Assembly: GCF_019279795.1 (NCBI RefSeq)
Contig: NC_056750.1
Coordinates: 701,421,475 to 701,485,474, forward strand
Length of the DNA stretch: 64,000 bases
DNA from: Protopterus annectens
Taxonomy: Eukaryota; Chordata; Ceratodontiformes; Protopteridae
Direction of reading: 5' to 3'
This document shows positions 21,571 through 32,903 of the stretch, piece after piece; positions within the stretch are counted from its first letter, which is position 1, and each line of letters begins with the position of its first letter. The notes beneath the pieces are model-generated. The model was not told where the DNA came from. It did not search any database and saw nothing but the letters and a program-made list of their open reading frames with translations. The position numbers and the translations under genes were made by a program.

Positions 21571-24468
21571 TTCAAGGTATTAACACTTTTCGAAACAAGA
21601 AACTAGGAGTCTAAATAAGAAACTGCACTCACTGAAAGCAGTCCTTACTTTGGAAGATGCTGATGTCTTTGCAGTCACTGAGACATAGTTCAAAGGTGTG
21701 TAGAGCTACAATGCCTTCCATAGGTTCAAACCACAAACTGAGCATAAAAGAACCAAGGGAGGAGATGAATCCATCCTCATTAAGGATAAGTACACCTCTA
21801 GAATGGTCAAACAGTATGAATCTCTTGAGCTACTTCATGTCCAATTAACTATAGGCAAAGCTCCTTACCACATCATAGCTAGCTACAGATCCCCCACCAT
21901 GAAACAGAAAATGCATACCACATACCTGAACTTACTGGACTCACTTGCCACACAGCCCAGCACCTTACTCATGGGTGATTTTAATTATCCTACCATTGAC
22001 TGGGAAACATACAAAACCACAAACATCCTGGCTCAGAGGTTCTTGGACTTTGTCAAGGCAAATGCTCTGGAATACCTAGTCAGCACACCCACAAGAGACT
22101 CAAATGTCCTAGACATAGTACTTACTAACATGGGAGAGCATGTCTCTGGTAAGATCAGACCATAAATCAGTCTTGTTCTATGTAATTAAAAGACAAGATA
22201 CCCCATCAAGCTAAAAAACACTTAAGAATTTTTCAAAGACAAATTACCTCCAAATAAGTGATGGTATAAGAAATTTCAAAGCCCCTTGAATGCAGATAAC
22301 ATGGACTCCTATGCAGATGTATACACCAATACCCTGTATAATCACTTAAGCAGTTGTATAGAATCTGCTGTACCTGAACGGATTAAAACCAGGTCTTGCC
22401 GAAAAGAATAGCCACCCTGGAGGACCCCTAGTATAAACAGACTACACAACAAGAGAAAAAAACTAATGTCCAAAAACAAGAGGAAACTGGCTCTGCAGGG
22501 GAAGAAATCCGTCTCTAGCTTAAACAAACAAATCAGAGATCTTGTGAAGTCCTCCAAAGCTAATTACAAAGTAAAAATAGCCTCCCTAGCTAAGGATAAT
22601 CACAAGACATTCTTTAACTACGTCCGAAATCTAAAAGGGAATACCAAGCTATGCACTGAACTGATTGTGGATCGCATCACCCATACCCAGTTGGAGGTAA
22701 TAGCCAATCTGCTAGCTGACAGATTTGGAGCAGACTTCACCCCCCTGTCCTCTTATGTCATTCCCCAAAGTATACCTGCCACCATTCCTCAGCCTATTAT
22801 CTCAAGAGAGCAGGTCATCTCAGTGCTCTCCAAGGCCAAAAACATGGCATCAGTGGCATCAGACATCATCTCAGGTTGCCTTTTAAACAACTTGAAACAT
22901 GATCTAGCAGACCCACTTGGATCCCTGTTTAACCTTAGGTGGTGAACTGGCTATGCTCCGGCAGAATGGAGGACAGCAACAGTAATCCCTCTGCATAAAG
23001 GGGGACCATCAACTGACTCTGGGAATTATAGGCCCATTAGCTTGACTAGCCTCTTCTACAAGGCCATGGAAAGAATTATTATGGACCTTATTAACAAGTG
23101 CATAGGTAATCTCCAAACTCTGGTCCCAACCAAGTTCATTTCATTAAAGGTAAATTATACCTGTTAAACATGGTTGATTTCTTTGAGAAACTCACAAAGG
23201 ACCTGGATGAGGGAAATACAATGCATACTGCCTATCTTGACCTAGCTAAGGCACTTGACACAATCCCTAACTCAGGTATTATAGAGAAACTAACCCAGTT
23301 GGAAATTAACCCCTACATTACCAGATGAGTAGTCAACTGGCTCACCAACAAGGCACATACTGTCAAAGTGGGTGACTTCACCTCTAGCAAAAGACCAGTC
23401 ACCAGTGATGTACCACAGGGCCCCTTACTGTTTGGAATTTATTTCTCAGAAGTCCAGGCAAACTTGGACGGCCTGTGGCTGACCAAGTTCACTGACAATT
23501 GCAAATTGAGAGCAATCATTGAGTCCCCCAGTGATGTTAATATACTACAGACAGGGCTAACGCAGACAAATAATTGGTGCCAAAGCCCGTATTAAAGCTA
23601 AATGCAAAAAAATGCATAAATGCATTATTATTCCCTTTGGGAAAGCTGACATCCCTGTTAATTACATTATAGGCAGCACCTCCCTAAGTGTAGATCCAGT
23701 GGTACATGATCTGGGTACTCAAGTTGATAATCTGAACTTTGACCATCACGTATCCACAGTAGTAAGGAAATCCTTCTATGTGGCACATCTTATAAGTAAA
23801 GGCATCGTATCTAATCTAAGGATGTTATAACATTATATTTGTCCCTCATCAGACCAATAATTGAGTACAATCCTCCCTTTTGCATGTACCTCAATAGATA
23901 CCTACAACAGCTGGAGAGACCACAGAGGTTACTCACCAAGAAATTACAGGGGATACAAAACAAGTCTTAACTGAAATGACTAAAAGCCCTGTCACTGTAT
24001 TCTGTCTCCTACAGGTTGCTAAGGGCTGACCTGTGCTTGGCTTATAGGGCAGTCTCTGATCTGGCTCTGAGTGAAATGTTACACATTTGTAAATCAAACT
24101 GCAGGAGGGTCTCTCGATCCATGGATCTTAACCTAGACTCTGACATGAACAGGTCATGTAGTCGAGATACATCTCCCAGAGACTGACAGTTCTCTGGAAC
24201 CAGGTTGCAGTTCACATGAAACAGAGCCCCCTCCCTGACCTTCTTCAGATTCAACTTAGATCAATAAATAGGTGACTACAAATTCACTTCTGGGATGGTG
24301 CACATGTCCCTCCTGGAGAGAGGAAGTCAGTATTGACTACCATAGACCCTTACCTCTGCAAACTTCACTCACCTAAAGACTGTACATTGAGGAAACTCGG
24401 GATAAATATGGCTAGGCTTGTAAGGGCTCTAGGGCCATTATCCTAGTAACTTTCTGTGAACCTATGAA
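21570..24468 (+). mobile_element. CR1 LINE, copy 2
   Basis: It starts inside the endonuclease and runs to the CR1 3' end. LLMGDFNYPTIDWETY (about 21965-22015) is the endonuclease core. Open pieces at 22466-22945 and 23368-23595 carry the linker and RT (SDVPQGPLLFGIYFSE, LTKFTDN). The RT active-site box has decayed. The C-terminal region reads RPIIEYN then YLQQLERPQR (23850-23935). The 3' end is near 24468 (GGGCCATTATCCTAGTAAC). It is 5'-truncated and full of stops, with the domain order of CR1 otherwise kept. Confidence 0.9.
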
Positions 24469-24651
24469 CAAATGACCTTAAAGACCTGTCTCTATGCTCA
24501 GTCTCCTACAGGTTGCTGAGAGACAGTTTGTGACTGGTATATAAGACATTCTCAGATTTAGCCCTGATGGACCTTTTGCACATCCACAAAATGAATAGTA
24601 CCAAGGATTTAATCTTTGCTTGTGACATAAACAGAACATGCTGGTGAGACA
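24469..24651 (+). mobile_element. CR1 C-terminal fragment (third copy)
   Basis: It reads LCSVSYRLLRDSL and LALMDLLHIHKMN, parallel to copy 2 at 23990-24150. It ends at a junction with a Tc1 element near 24651. Confidence 0.8.
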
Positions 24652-25463
24652 GATTTGTGTGGGAAAATGTATTGTGGTCTGATGAGATCAAGGTCGAACA
24701 TTTGGGCCACAATTCCAAAAGGTACGTTTGGCACAAAAACACTTCGCATCACCCAAAAGAACACCACCCCCACAGTGAAGCATGGTGGTAGCAATATCAT
24801 ACTTTGGGGTTACTTTTCTTCATTTGGAACTGGGGCTTTAGTCAAGGTGGAGGGAATTATGAACAGTTCCAAATACCAGTCACTTTTGGCCCAAAACCTT
24901 CAGTTGTCTGCTAGAAAGCTGAAGATAAAGAGGAATGTCACCTTTCAACACAACAATGACCCCAATCATACATCCAAATCAACAAAAGGATAGCTTCACC
25001 AGAAGAGAATTAAAGTTTTGGAATGGCCTGGCCAGAGCCCAGACCTAAATACAATAGAAAATCTGTGGGGTGACCTGACGAGGGCTGTGCACAAGAGATG
25101 GCCTCAAAATCTGACAGATTTGGAGCAGTTTTGCAAGGAAGAGTCTGCAAATATTGCCAAGTCAAGATGTTCCATGCTGATAGACTCCTACCCAAGAAGA
25201 CTGAATGCTGTAATTAAATCAAAAGGTGCTCCAACAAAGTATTACTTTAAGGGTGACACACTTATGCAACCAGCTTATTGTATGTTTTTTATTTTTTATA
25301 TTTTTCCCCTAACAGATTTGTTTGTTTTTCTGTTGAATTGTACAAGTTATAGGTCACATTAAAGGTAGGAAAAGTTTTGAAATGACTTATTGTGATCTCA
25401 TTTTTTATATCACAAAAACCTGGCATTTTAACAGGAGTGTGTACACTTTTTGTATCCACTGTG
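24652..25463 (+). mobile_element. Tc1-type DNA transposon, 5'-truncated
   Basis: Transposase pieces at 24655-24993 and 25018-25362 are Tc1-like: WSDEIKVEHLG (second-frame reading), TPTVKHGGSNIILWGYF, FQHNNDPNHTSKSTK and WPGQSPDLNTIENLWGDL. The N-terminal DNA-binding half and the 5' inverted repeat are missing. The 3' terminal repeat ends ACTTTTTGTATCCACTGTG at about 25463. A stop at 24991-24993 interrupts the frame between the second Asp region and the PDLNPIENLW block. It would have encoded a cut-and-paste DDE transposase. Confidence 0.92.
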
Positions 25464-25467
25464 TTTG

Positions 25468-25469
25468 TA

Positions 25470-25523
<54 letters not shown>
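25468..25523. repeat. (AT)n microsatellite
   Basis: About 56 bases of AT dinucleotides at the 3' end of the Tc1 remnant. Ile-Tyr frames across it are artefacts. Confidence 0.97.
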
Positions 25524-25525
<2 letters not shown>

Positions 25526-25627
25526 TGCCCTCTAATGCGAAAGTGCACTTCACCAAAAGTGGACTTTCGCAAACACCACTAGAACGAACGGGCAATGTCC
25601 TCCATATGTCCTCCAATAGCCCTAGTA

Positions 25628-25800
25628 GGTATCCACTATCCTTAACCCAAGCCCTAACCCTAAGGTCCGTGACTACCGCACCACAGTGGAGGACATAGGT
25701 CTGTGACTACTGCACCGTGGGGGACATACAATTTCCTCCACTGTGGTGCAGTAGTCATGGACCTTAGGGTTAGGGCTTGGGTTAAGGATGGTGGATAACC
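25628..25800. repeat. Foldback element with telomere-like repeats in its arms
   Basis: Arms 25628-25693 and 25734-25800 are near-perfect inverted copies of about 66 bases around a 40-base centre. Each arm contains CCCTAACCCTAA or its complement and CACCACAGTGGAGGA. Part of the arm (TCTGTGACTACTGCACC) recurs in the centre. A smaller palindrome (GCGAAAGT...ACTTTCGC) sits just outside at about 25537-25571. No target duplication is apparent. Confidence 0.85.
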
Positions 25801-25949
25801 CTAATATCTAAATAAATATGAAATCGTAATTTTTTTTCCCTGGATTTTTAAGCTTTTCACAAAAAGCTAGGAGGTTATCTGCTGATCAAACAGCATAAAT
25901 ACTGTTGTTGCATGATCTGGCCATATGGTAGGTAAACTTATCTATTCAC

Positions 25950-26650
25950 TTTGTATTTGCTAGTACATCATGCAAGAACTGACACAATCTATATGGCTAG
26001 CTATGCATAGTTTAAAGGCTTTGTAGATATAATCCTTATCCATTAGTGACACTATTCTCCATCCATTCAGTAAATCAGACTCTGTTATACTTTTAAGCAT
26101 TATAGTAGTTTTACACTTCCTATTACGATCCTCTTGAAGTCTAACCGTAGTTGAGTCTAACACTGTATTAAAAGCTGACCAAGAATGACAAATCAATATT
26201 TGCTTTAGTATTTTCTATTGTCTGGTAAAACTGGTCAAAAAGCAAAGTGTAATCAGTGTTGGGTTCATAGAAATTCCCAGTCATATGCCTTTGGCATGCA
26301 GTTTTAACTATCACAGTAATCCGTCCTCATTCAGTGTCAGCAAGCTCTTTTTTCTTTATTCAGCCTAACAAGTTATGAATTAAGGTCGCCACTTTTTGCA
26401 GAATTACATAATTGATACTCACCCAACTTAATCTCTGCAGCAAATGGCTAATTTTATTTTCCAGTTTTGTTTCCTGCAAGAACGTTAATTTGGCTTTACT
26501 TCTATAAATGTAAAGAAACCCTTCCTCTTGTACAAGATAGCAATATCTGAAACATTTAGTGACATTCTGCAATGGCGAGCTATGGTCCCCTAGTGGCCTC
26601 AACATAATTTGATCCTTCAAGACATCTGTGAGTTCATTTGACATTCCTCC
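25950..26650 (-). mobile_element. L1-type LINE fragment, endonuclease part
   Basis: Minus-strand pieces read as an L1 endonuclease. KAKLTFLQETKLENK (within 26360-26644) matches the 'FLQETHL' region. SDLLNGWRIVSLMDKDYIY then SHIDCVSSC (25960-26196) matches the 'DLVDIWR...SRIDYILVS' end. The frames differ and stops intervene. The orientation matches the L1 ORF1 piece at 30.4-31.0 kb, so the two may be parts of one element split by later insertions. Confidence 0.65.
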
Positions 26651-27179
26651 TTACATGATGGGCAACAGCCCTGACTCCCTGAATAACCTGATGGCTTATA
26701 TGTACATAACTATTAACTGAGATGAATCAGGAACCAGGCCATGCTCAGACAGGACTAGCAATAATTTCAAAGACAAGCCCATTTTATCTACGTGGTCATC
26801 TCACTCTCCTTAAGTATGGTGTGTTTGTAGTGTCTAAACTGGACATTAAGCTTCATTATTATCCACACTTCTGTACATTGCTGGCTGAAAACAAGTGATA
26901 AACATGCCTTTTATGTGAGACTAATGTAATATCAGTAGCAGTAACTACTCATAAATAGTTCTGTAAATTATACTTCAACATAACAATCTCCTCGGTCCAT
27001 CTCCCCACTGTTGTTCAGATCACAACCAGTCCTGCAAATCCCATTATAAAGTGTGTTTTGGTACCCATAACTCCTTAAAATGGGGCTAGAAACTATGCCC
27101 CAATCATTGACGATGAGCATCATGTGTAAAAGCATATTCATAGTCTACATCACTGCAGGTCAGTCATACCACGTAAGGC
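26651..27179. other. Unassigned stretch
   Basis: No frame or repeat recognised. Confidence 0.45.
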
Positions 27180-27716
27180 ATTTTTAACATGCTCACTCAT
27201 ATCACACTAGTAAGTACTGGTGATTTATTCAATGTATAAACTCTTACTGACTGTAAGAAACCCCACAACTCTACAGGAGGCTCACTCTACTCCATCTGTG
27301 TCTCTAATAATTGGAACTCTCTGCTGATGTCCATTAGTTTGCAAAACAATTTATTAACCTTCAAAACCCAGTTTCAACAACACTTTAACAACTCATGGCT
27401 GTGCTCCTATACATCTCCTGGCTAGCTATACCAAGCTCAAACTCTCTTCCTTCCAATCATATACCAAATACCTTAAGAAGTATTAAAACATTCTGACATA
27501 CTCTGTTGATGAGCAATTACAAAAATGTTTGGTAATCCTTGTTCTAATCTGATTCCTCTCTTCCATATTCTATTAACACCTCCTCACATTTTCTCCTTCC
27601 ATCCTACTTTACTGCTCAGTTCTTTACCACTCTTTCTTTTTCAGGTGCATATCCCGACAGACTAGTACATACAATAAAATGTAAACAAATGTCATTTAGT
27701 CTTTGTCTATACTGCT
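27180..27716 (+). mobile_element. L2-like LINE 3' end
   Basis: It reads NNWNSLLMSISLQ then FKTQFQQHFNNSWLCSYTSPG-stop (about 27307-27423). This parallels the C-terminus of the L2-like LINE at 39290-39412 (WNLLPSE...FKNHLKQHLKTHWLC). An AT-rich 3' UTR follows to about 27716, where a minus-strand CR1 begins. Confidence 0.7.
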
Positions 27717-29076
27717 TTATAGGTTCATAGATTCATTATTATGTACTAGGCAAGCTGCCCTTGCAGACTGTTTTAAGCATAACCAGTTTCCCTTTTTGTG
27801 CTTGAAATAACTTATCCCATTTAGTAGGCTGGCCTTACTCATCCATAGTCGATAGTTATAAATTACCCCTAATGAGAATAACTGGTATCATACCATAGAT
27901 AATTTGAGGGGACCCGTGCATGAGACCAAGCATTTAGCACCTGTCCATTAGTAGTCCTGGGGGAATCCTGAGGTAAGTTTTCACTTTTCCATCCATAGAT
28001 CTAAGTTGCACTTGAATATGGATATGGATGAACTGTTCTGTAGCAGTGGTATCCTCTGCAAGATATACCTGTCCCTCCAAACAGTTATGTTGATATTACA
28101 GAAGAGGTTTAGATCCCTAGACTGGGTATTTCTCATTCCATTTGACTTGCTGATGTGTAGTAAATCCATCATTAATGGGTTGGAGGATGCCTTGTATGCC
28201 AGACACATGTCACTTCTTAGCAGTTAGTAGAATACCAAGTATTGTGAGAGAGCTTTGAGGAGCCCCTTGTAGTTCAGGCCTTGTATCTATATGGACATTC
28301 CAATTGTTGCATGTGTCTGGGCAGATAAAGAGTGCATTATATTCAGTGACTGGCCTAATGAAGGCTGAGTAAAGGACAATGGCATCACTAGATCTAGACA
28401 TAATCCCTTTGCTTATAAGCTTTGCAATATAGAAGGACTTTCTTACAACTATAGACACATGTTGGTCAAAAGTTAAGTCACTGTCCACATGAGATTCCAA
28501 ATCTCAAACAACTGGGTCAGCATTAAGGGGAGTATTCTCGATGTGGTAGTTCCCTGGGTTAGATAAATTCTCAAAGGATACAGTAATGCATTTTTTGGCA
28601 TTTAGTTTCAGTCCGTGATTTTGGCATCAGTTCTTTATTTTGGGCAACCTAACTGCAGGATGACTAGGTCATTTTGGGATTTAGTGATTGCTCCTAGCTT
28701 GCAGTCATCTGTAAATTTAGTCATCCAGAGCCCTTTGATATTGTTTTTTACTTCACAAAAGTAGATTCCAAACAGGACAGGTCCCAGCACAGAATTCTGA
28801 GGGACTCTTCTGGTGGCTAATCTCTTTGTGGAGGTAACTTCCCCTATTTTGAATGTCTGTGTCCTATCTGTGAGCCAGTTTACAATCCAGCAAGTGACAT
28901 GGGGGGGAGGGGCTATTCAGCTTTTCTACTATACCTGAGTAGGAAATTGTGTCAAAAGTTTTGGCAGGGTTGAGGTAAGCAGTACATACCGTTTTGCCTT
29001 CATCCATTGTTTTGTAGACCTTTTCAAAAAAATTGAGCAAGTTTAGTAAACCTGACAATATATTGTTTTGTACATT
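27717..29076 (-). mobile_element. CR1 LINE, minus-strand copy
   Basis: The 3' end is at left, near 27717, and the sequence is complementary to the CR1 3' end at 24.4 kb. Minus frames read LLHISKSNGMRNTQSRDL (C-terminus), ISKGIMSRSSDAIVLYSAFIRPVTEYNA (28210-28500), and the RT segment LLNLLNFFEKVYKTMDEGKTV then NPAKTFDTISYSGI (28864-29075). It is 5'-truncated in RT and carries stops. Same family as the copies at 18.5-24.6 kb. Confidence 0.88.
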
Positions 29077-29168
29077 TTGGAGCTTTTCTCCCTGAGCCTC
29101 TGTTAGGAAGGAGCTACTATTGTCTAGTTGTACTTTCCCAGTTAACAAAGCCAAGTAAATAAATAAAT
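29077..29168 (+). mobile_element. L2/SINE 3' tail only (about 92 bp)
   Basis: GGAGCTTTTCTCCCTGAGCC through ACTTTCCCAGTTAACAAAGC to a TAAATAAATAAAT tail is the 3' end shared by the L2-like LINE and the L2-tailed SINE. It lies against the 5' end of the minus-strand CR1. Confidence 0.7.
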
Positions 29169-29974
29169 GAGTAGGAAGAGAATAGGAACAGATATCCATA
29201 AGTCCAGATATTCTTCCATACCCTGACCTTCACCACTCAGCAACTGCAATCCATCTGTCCCAATAGATCATTCCTCACTTTTTTAGCAAGCGAATTACTT
29301 TGTCTGAGCAGCTGGGGTAAACAGACTGGCAGTCGCTGATTTGGTCTAGGAGTCTGCAGTAGATTGCACTTCTGACACTTATATTTCTGGGCCTTGGAAG
29401 TCTAAGTCTGCTTGATAATTATCTTCACCAGAGCTGGCAAATGTGGAAAATGAGGCAAGTCTACTGAGGGACTCCATCTTGATATTCTTACGGTTGCACT
29501 TCTTAAAGTTTTTCATCTTTTGCACATGTATATCTACATATGTAATTTTTTTATTTTATCCTTATTAACATGTGTCATCTTTATTGGACTAGGTGTGAAG
29601 GATATTTCCCTTTTCTTGAAGAGTAGCCCCAAGCCCTCCACTTTACTTGCTTCCCTTTCAGTTACCTCAGAAATCAGCTTGTTTAAGATCATGCTTTGAA
29701 AAAGTATATTATTCCACCGCCTCAGTTGTAACAAAGAGTTAGAAGGTCACACTGAAAAACCAATCAGAAAAAACTAAATGAAAACTGCAGCCAAGCTAGA
29801 ACTTCCAGTGAGTGACCTCCCAAACCTCCTGTAACAGAGGCACATGGGATATATGCAAATGACCCTTATGAACATCAGGTGTTTCAGCTATATGGTGATT
29901 CTGATTGCTCATGACTTTTACATTTGAAGTCGTTTTAATGGACAATTTTAGGCCAATAAAGCCAAACCCCACTA
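29169..29974. other. Unassigned stretch left of the hammerhead motif
   Basis: No domain is recognised in the short frames here. It may belong to the element that carries the hammerhead motif, since it lies downstream of the predicted cleavage site on the minus strand. Confidence 0.4.
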
Positions 29975-30022
29975 GCTATGGATATGCATATTTCGGCCTT
30001 GTTATGACCTCGTCAGCATAGC
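29975..30022 (-). ncRNA. Hammerhead ribozyme motif (open at stem I)
   Basis: On the minus strand all conserved parts occur in order. Stem I strand GCTATG (30022-30017), core CTGACGA (30016-30010), stem II GGTC-ATAACAA-GGCC (30009-29995, four pairs including one G-U), core GAAA (29994-29991), stem III within the palindrome ATATGCATAT (29991-29982), cleavage triplet ATC ending at 29981, and stem I partner CATAGC (29980-29975), which pairs perfectly with GCTATG. The very short stem III is like the small hammerheads known in Penelope-like and other retroelements, some of which work as dimers. Activity is inferred from structure only. Confidence 0.82.
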
Positions 30023-30444
30023 ATAAGCAGAGTGTTTGACTAAGTATAAGAAACACAGGGTTGTTATGTAGTAAACATATGCACTTGACTCCCTTTTTTC
30101 AGGTGCAAGCAAGCTGGAAACTTTAGTTGTACCATGCATCCCCTTTCATTAAAGTGATTTCTTCACATTCTTATGTATATTGAGACATTCAGTGAGTTAG
30201 ATGCCACAATTTATTCACATTACTTTTTTATTTATTTGACTGCATTTTAATAAAAACTTTTATAAACTTTTTTATTAAATGATGACCCAAATAAATTTAG
30301 TGTATCCCTTAATAGCATCAATGTCAGGATAATTTGAAGTGTGTCCATAAACCTTAATAGATACATCTCTTCACATGTGACCTCATACCTCCATTATAGT
30401 CTATGGAAGCTCATCACACTTTCACTAAGTTGATGCCACTGAAG
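30023..30444. other. Unassigned AT-rich stretch
   Basis: No frame or repeat recognised. It lies 5' of the hammerhead motif on the minus strand. Confidence 0.4.
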
Positions 30445-30990
30445 TTAAAGTTTAATGTTTATTTTCAGTGGCACAGTGCTAAGGCAAGTGATACTTATAA
30501 AAAGTGCTCTAAGAAATGGAGTGACCAAATAAATTTGCTGATGGAATGAAAATGCTGTTCTGTACTTCATCTGCCACATAATATCGTAGCAAGGTAAGTT
30601 TTTTTTTTTTTTTTTAGTGAGGAAATCACTTTTAAAACATTTCAAAGGGGAAGCTAGTGCCTTCCTCTTTAAGATGACATCTATGCTATAGTCAGGCACA
30701 AATCTCACAGAGGCCCCTGCTATTTTAAGATTAGTTCCAAGCATTCTGACTTTCGTAATAATACTCTCTTTGTCCACGTAATTAGACATTTGAAGGTAAA
30801 TTGTGAGCATGGCAGTGTCTGCTTCTCTTTGCCCACAGGGAATTTGCAAACAGCCATATTTCTCTGAAGCTGAATGTCACTTCAGCCATGTGTCCCCAGT
30901 CAAATGTACCACAGGGAAATGTTTTGCCGCCTGGGCGCCTGAACCCCTGTAGAAGGACGTAAAGAAAATAAGGAAACATTAAGTGTAATA
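30445..30990 (-). pseudogene. L1 ORF1 RNA-binding domain remnant
   Basis: A 134-codon minus frame contains NYVDKESIITKVRMLGTNLK followed by GASVRFVPDYSIDVILKRKAL. This matches the RRM/C-terminal region of L1 ORF1 ('DKEKIL...G..I.I..D.S..TL..R'). Upstream, an overlapping frame at 30782-30979 gives the preceding part. An A/T-rich insertion (poly-T at about 30600) breaks the C-terminus. The protein would coat LINE RNA. It may belong with the endonuclease piece at 26 kb. Confidence 0.75.
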
Positions 30991-32636
30991 TTAAGAAGTT
31001 AACATTTTGCGTTAGTTACTTGCATTAAATGTTACTAGTTTAAAGAATGTTGTAAGAAAAATAGGTGTTCTTCAGTGGTGCAACTGGAAGTGTGGTGGGG
31101 AAAAATATAATTTTTAATTTAGGGAGAGAGACATGTTCAGGAATACTTATTTTGTATAAGGAGACAATAAAAATGTTGGATATTAGTTTTGTTGTGGTAG
31201 GCCAAAGTACAATTCTTGATGTAAGATGGGAAGATCAAGTTATTAGAATTACAGAGATTAATGTATGTGTAACAAATTAAGAGAGGGATGAGATGTTTAA
31301 AGATATAATGTAATATGTAGGCGTGAGCATGGATATAGTTGTGGCAGGAGATTTTAATTGTAATATAAGGCAGCAAAAAAAGAAAGCATATGATGTTAAG
31401 ATAATTATAGATATAAGATATGGAAATTTACATATTTGGATAGGAGTACTTGGACTTATAAAATGAGTGAACACAAAACAGAAATAAACTATTGTTTTAA
31501 TTTCATCAGGGTTAAAAAATTATAGAAGAAGGAGGTTTAAATTACAGTTTTTTTATCATATGTCAGTCTGGATTACTTTGAAAAGTATCTCTGATCACAT
31601 AAAAATAGGAAAGAGAATAAAAACGATTAATAAAGTTAAATGGAATGAGGAAGGGGAAATGGATATAGTGAATTTATGGAAGGACCATATACAAATGAGG
31701 ACTTTTTATAAACATTGGTCAGAATACTGGTTGTGTTTTAAACAATATAAAAAGTGTTGTATAAATTAGGAAGATATTAAAAGAAGGAAGGAAAAATGGA
31801 TTATGACAATTAATTAAGAACATTTGTGTTCATTTAGAAAATAATAAAACAAGTTATTTTATCAAAGAACAGGAATTATACGACTTAAATAAAAAGAAAA
31901 TAAAGTATTTGTTATATAAGCAAAAATATTTTTACAAGGAAAAAGTTGGAACTTGCATCTTATTTAAGCAAATTTATTAAAGAAAATTATAGCATCATGA
32001 GACAAATGAAGGACATGTCAGGTACATTACATAGTACACAAGATAAGATTATGGAAATAGTAGAAGGATATGTTAAAGTTTTAGAGGAAATAAAATGCAG
32101 TGTAGTAAGGAATGGAAAGTAAATGTTTTTTTTTTTCAGATGAAGATAATGAAGATTTGGAAAAAAATATTAAAATGGAAGCACTGGGAAGTATTCTAGG
32201 GAAAGTAAATTTGTAATCTGTGACAGGTCCAGATGAATTACCATATAGAATGTATACAATTATGACATTAACTCAAAAAAGGCATTTTAAAGGTGTTAAA
32301 TGAATGGCTAAGAAAGGGATTTCAATATAAAGAGTTATGTAGTGACATAATTAAATTTATATGGAAAAAAAGGTGATAAGTGTGAAATACAGTATTGTAG
32401 ACCTGTAGTTCTTAATAATACAGATTACAAGATATTCATGAAAATTTTACAAAAAAGAATTGAAAGCAAATTAGGTGAAATTTTAAATAATAATATCTGT
32501 GGTATAAAAGGTAAAAAAAGTTCAGGATTTATTATTACTAATTAGAGAATTAGTGGATGACATTTTATATAATAATGTTCAAGCAAAATTTATGGTGGTT
32601 GATGTAAATAAAACATTTGATTCAATTCAATTCCAA

Positions 32637-32903
32637 GATGCAGTAGTGCAGCAGTTAACACTGTCGCCTCACAGCAAGATGATTTCTGGTTTGAGTCTTG
32701 GCTTGGGTGCCTTCTGTATGCAGTCTGCATGTCCTCCCTGTGTTTGTATGGGTTTTCTCCAGGTACTCGTGTTTCTTCCCACGTTCCAAAGGCATGCACC
32801 TGCAGCATTCCCCCCGGGACTCTGCTGAAAATAGGTTTTGTCATAGTTGGACTTTCCTGGTCAACAAGTGCTAAATAAATAAATAAATAAAATAAAATAA
32901 ATA
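32637..32903 (+). mobile_element. tRNA-derived SINE with L2-type tail
   Basis: The head has AGTGCAGCAGTTAACACTG (A-box region) and GGTTTGAGTCTTGG (B-box region), with CACCTCACAGCAAGA-type sequence between. The middle resembles GGGTTTTCTCCAGGTACTCG. The tail ACTTTCCTGGTCAACAAGTG plus (TAAA)n matches the L2-like LINE 3' end. It is inserted in the RT region of copy 1, right after the FDSIQ codons. The LINE frame resumes with LWRIFDIYN at 32910. Confidence 0.88.
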
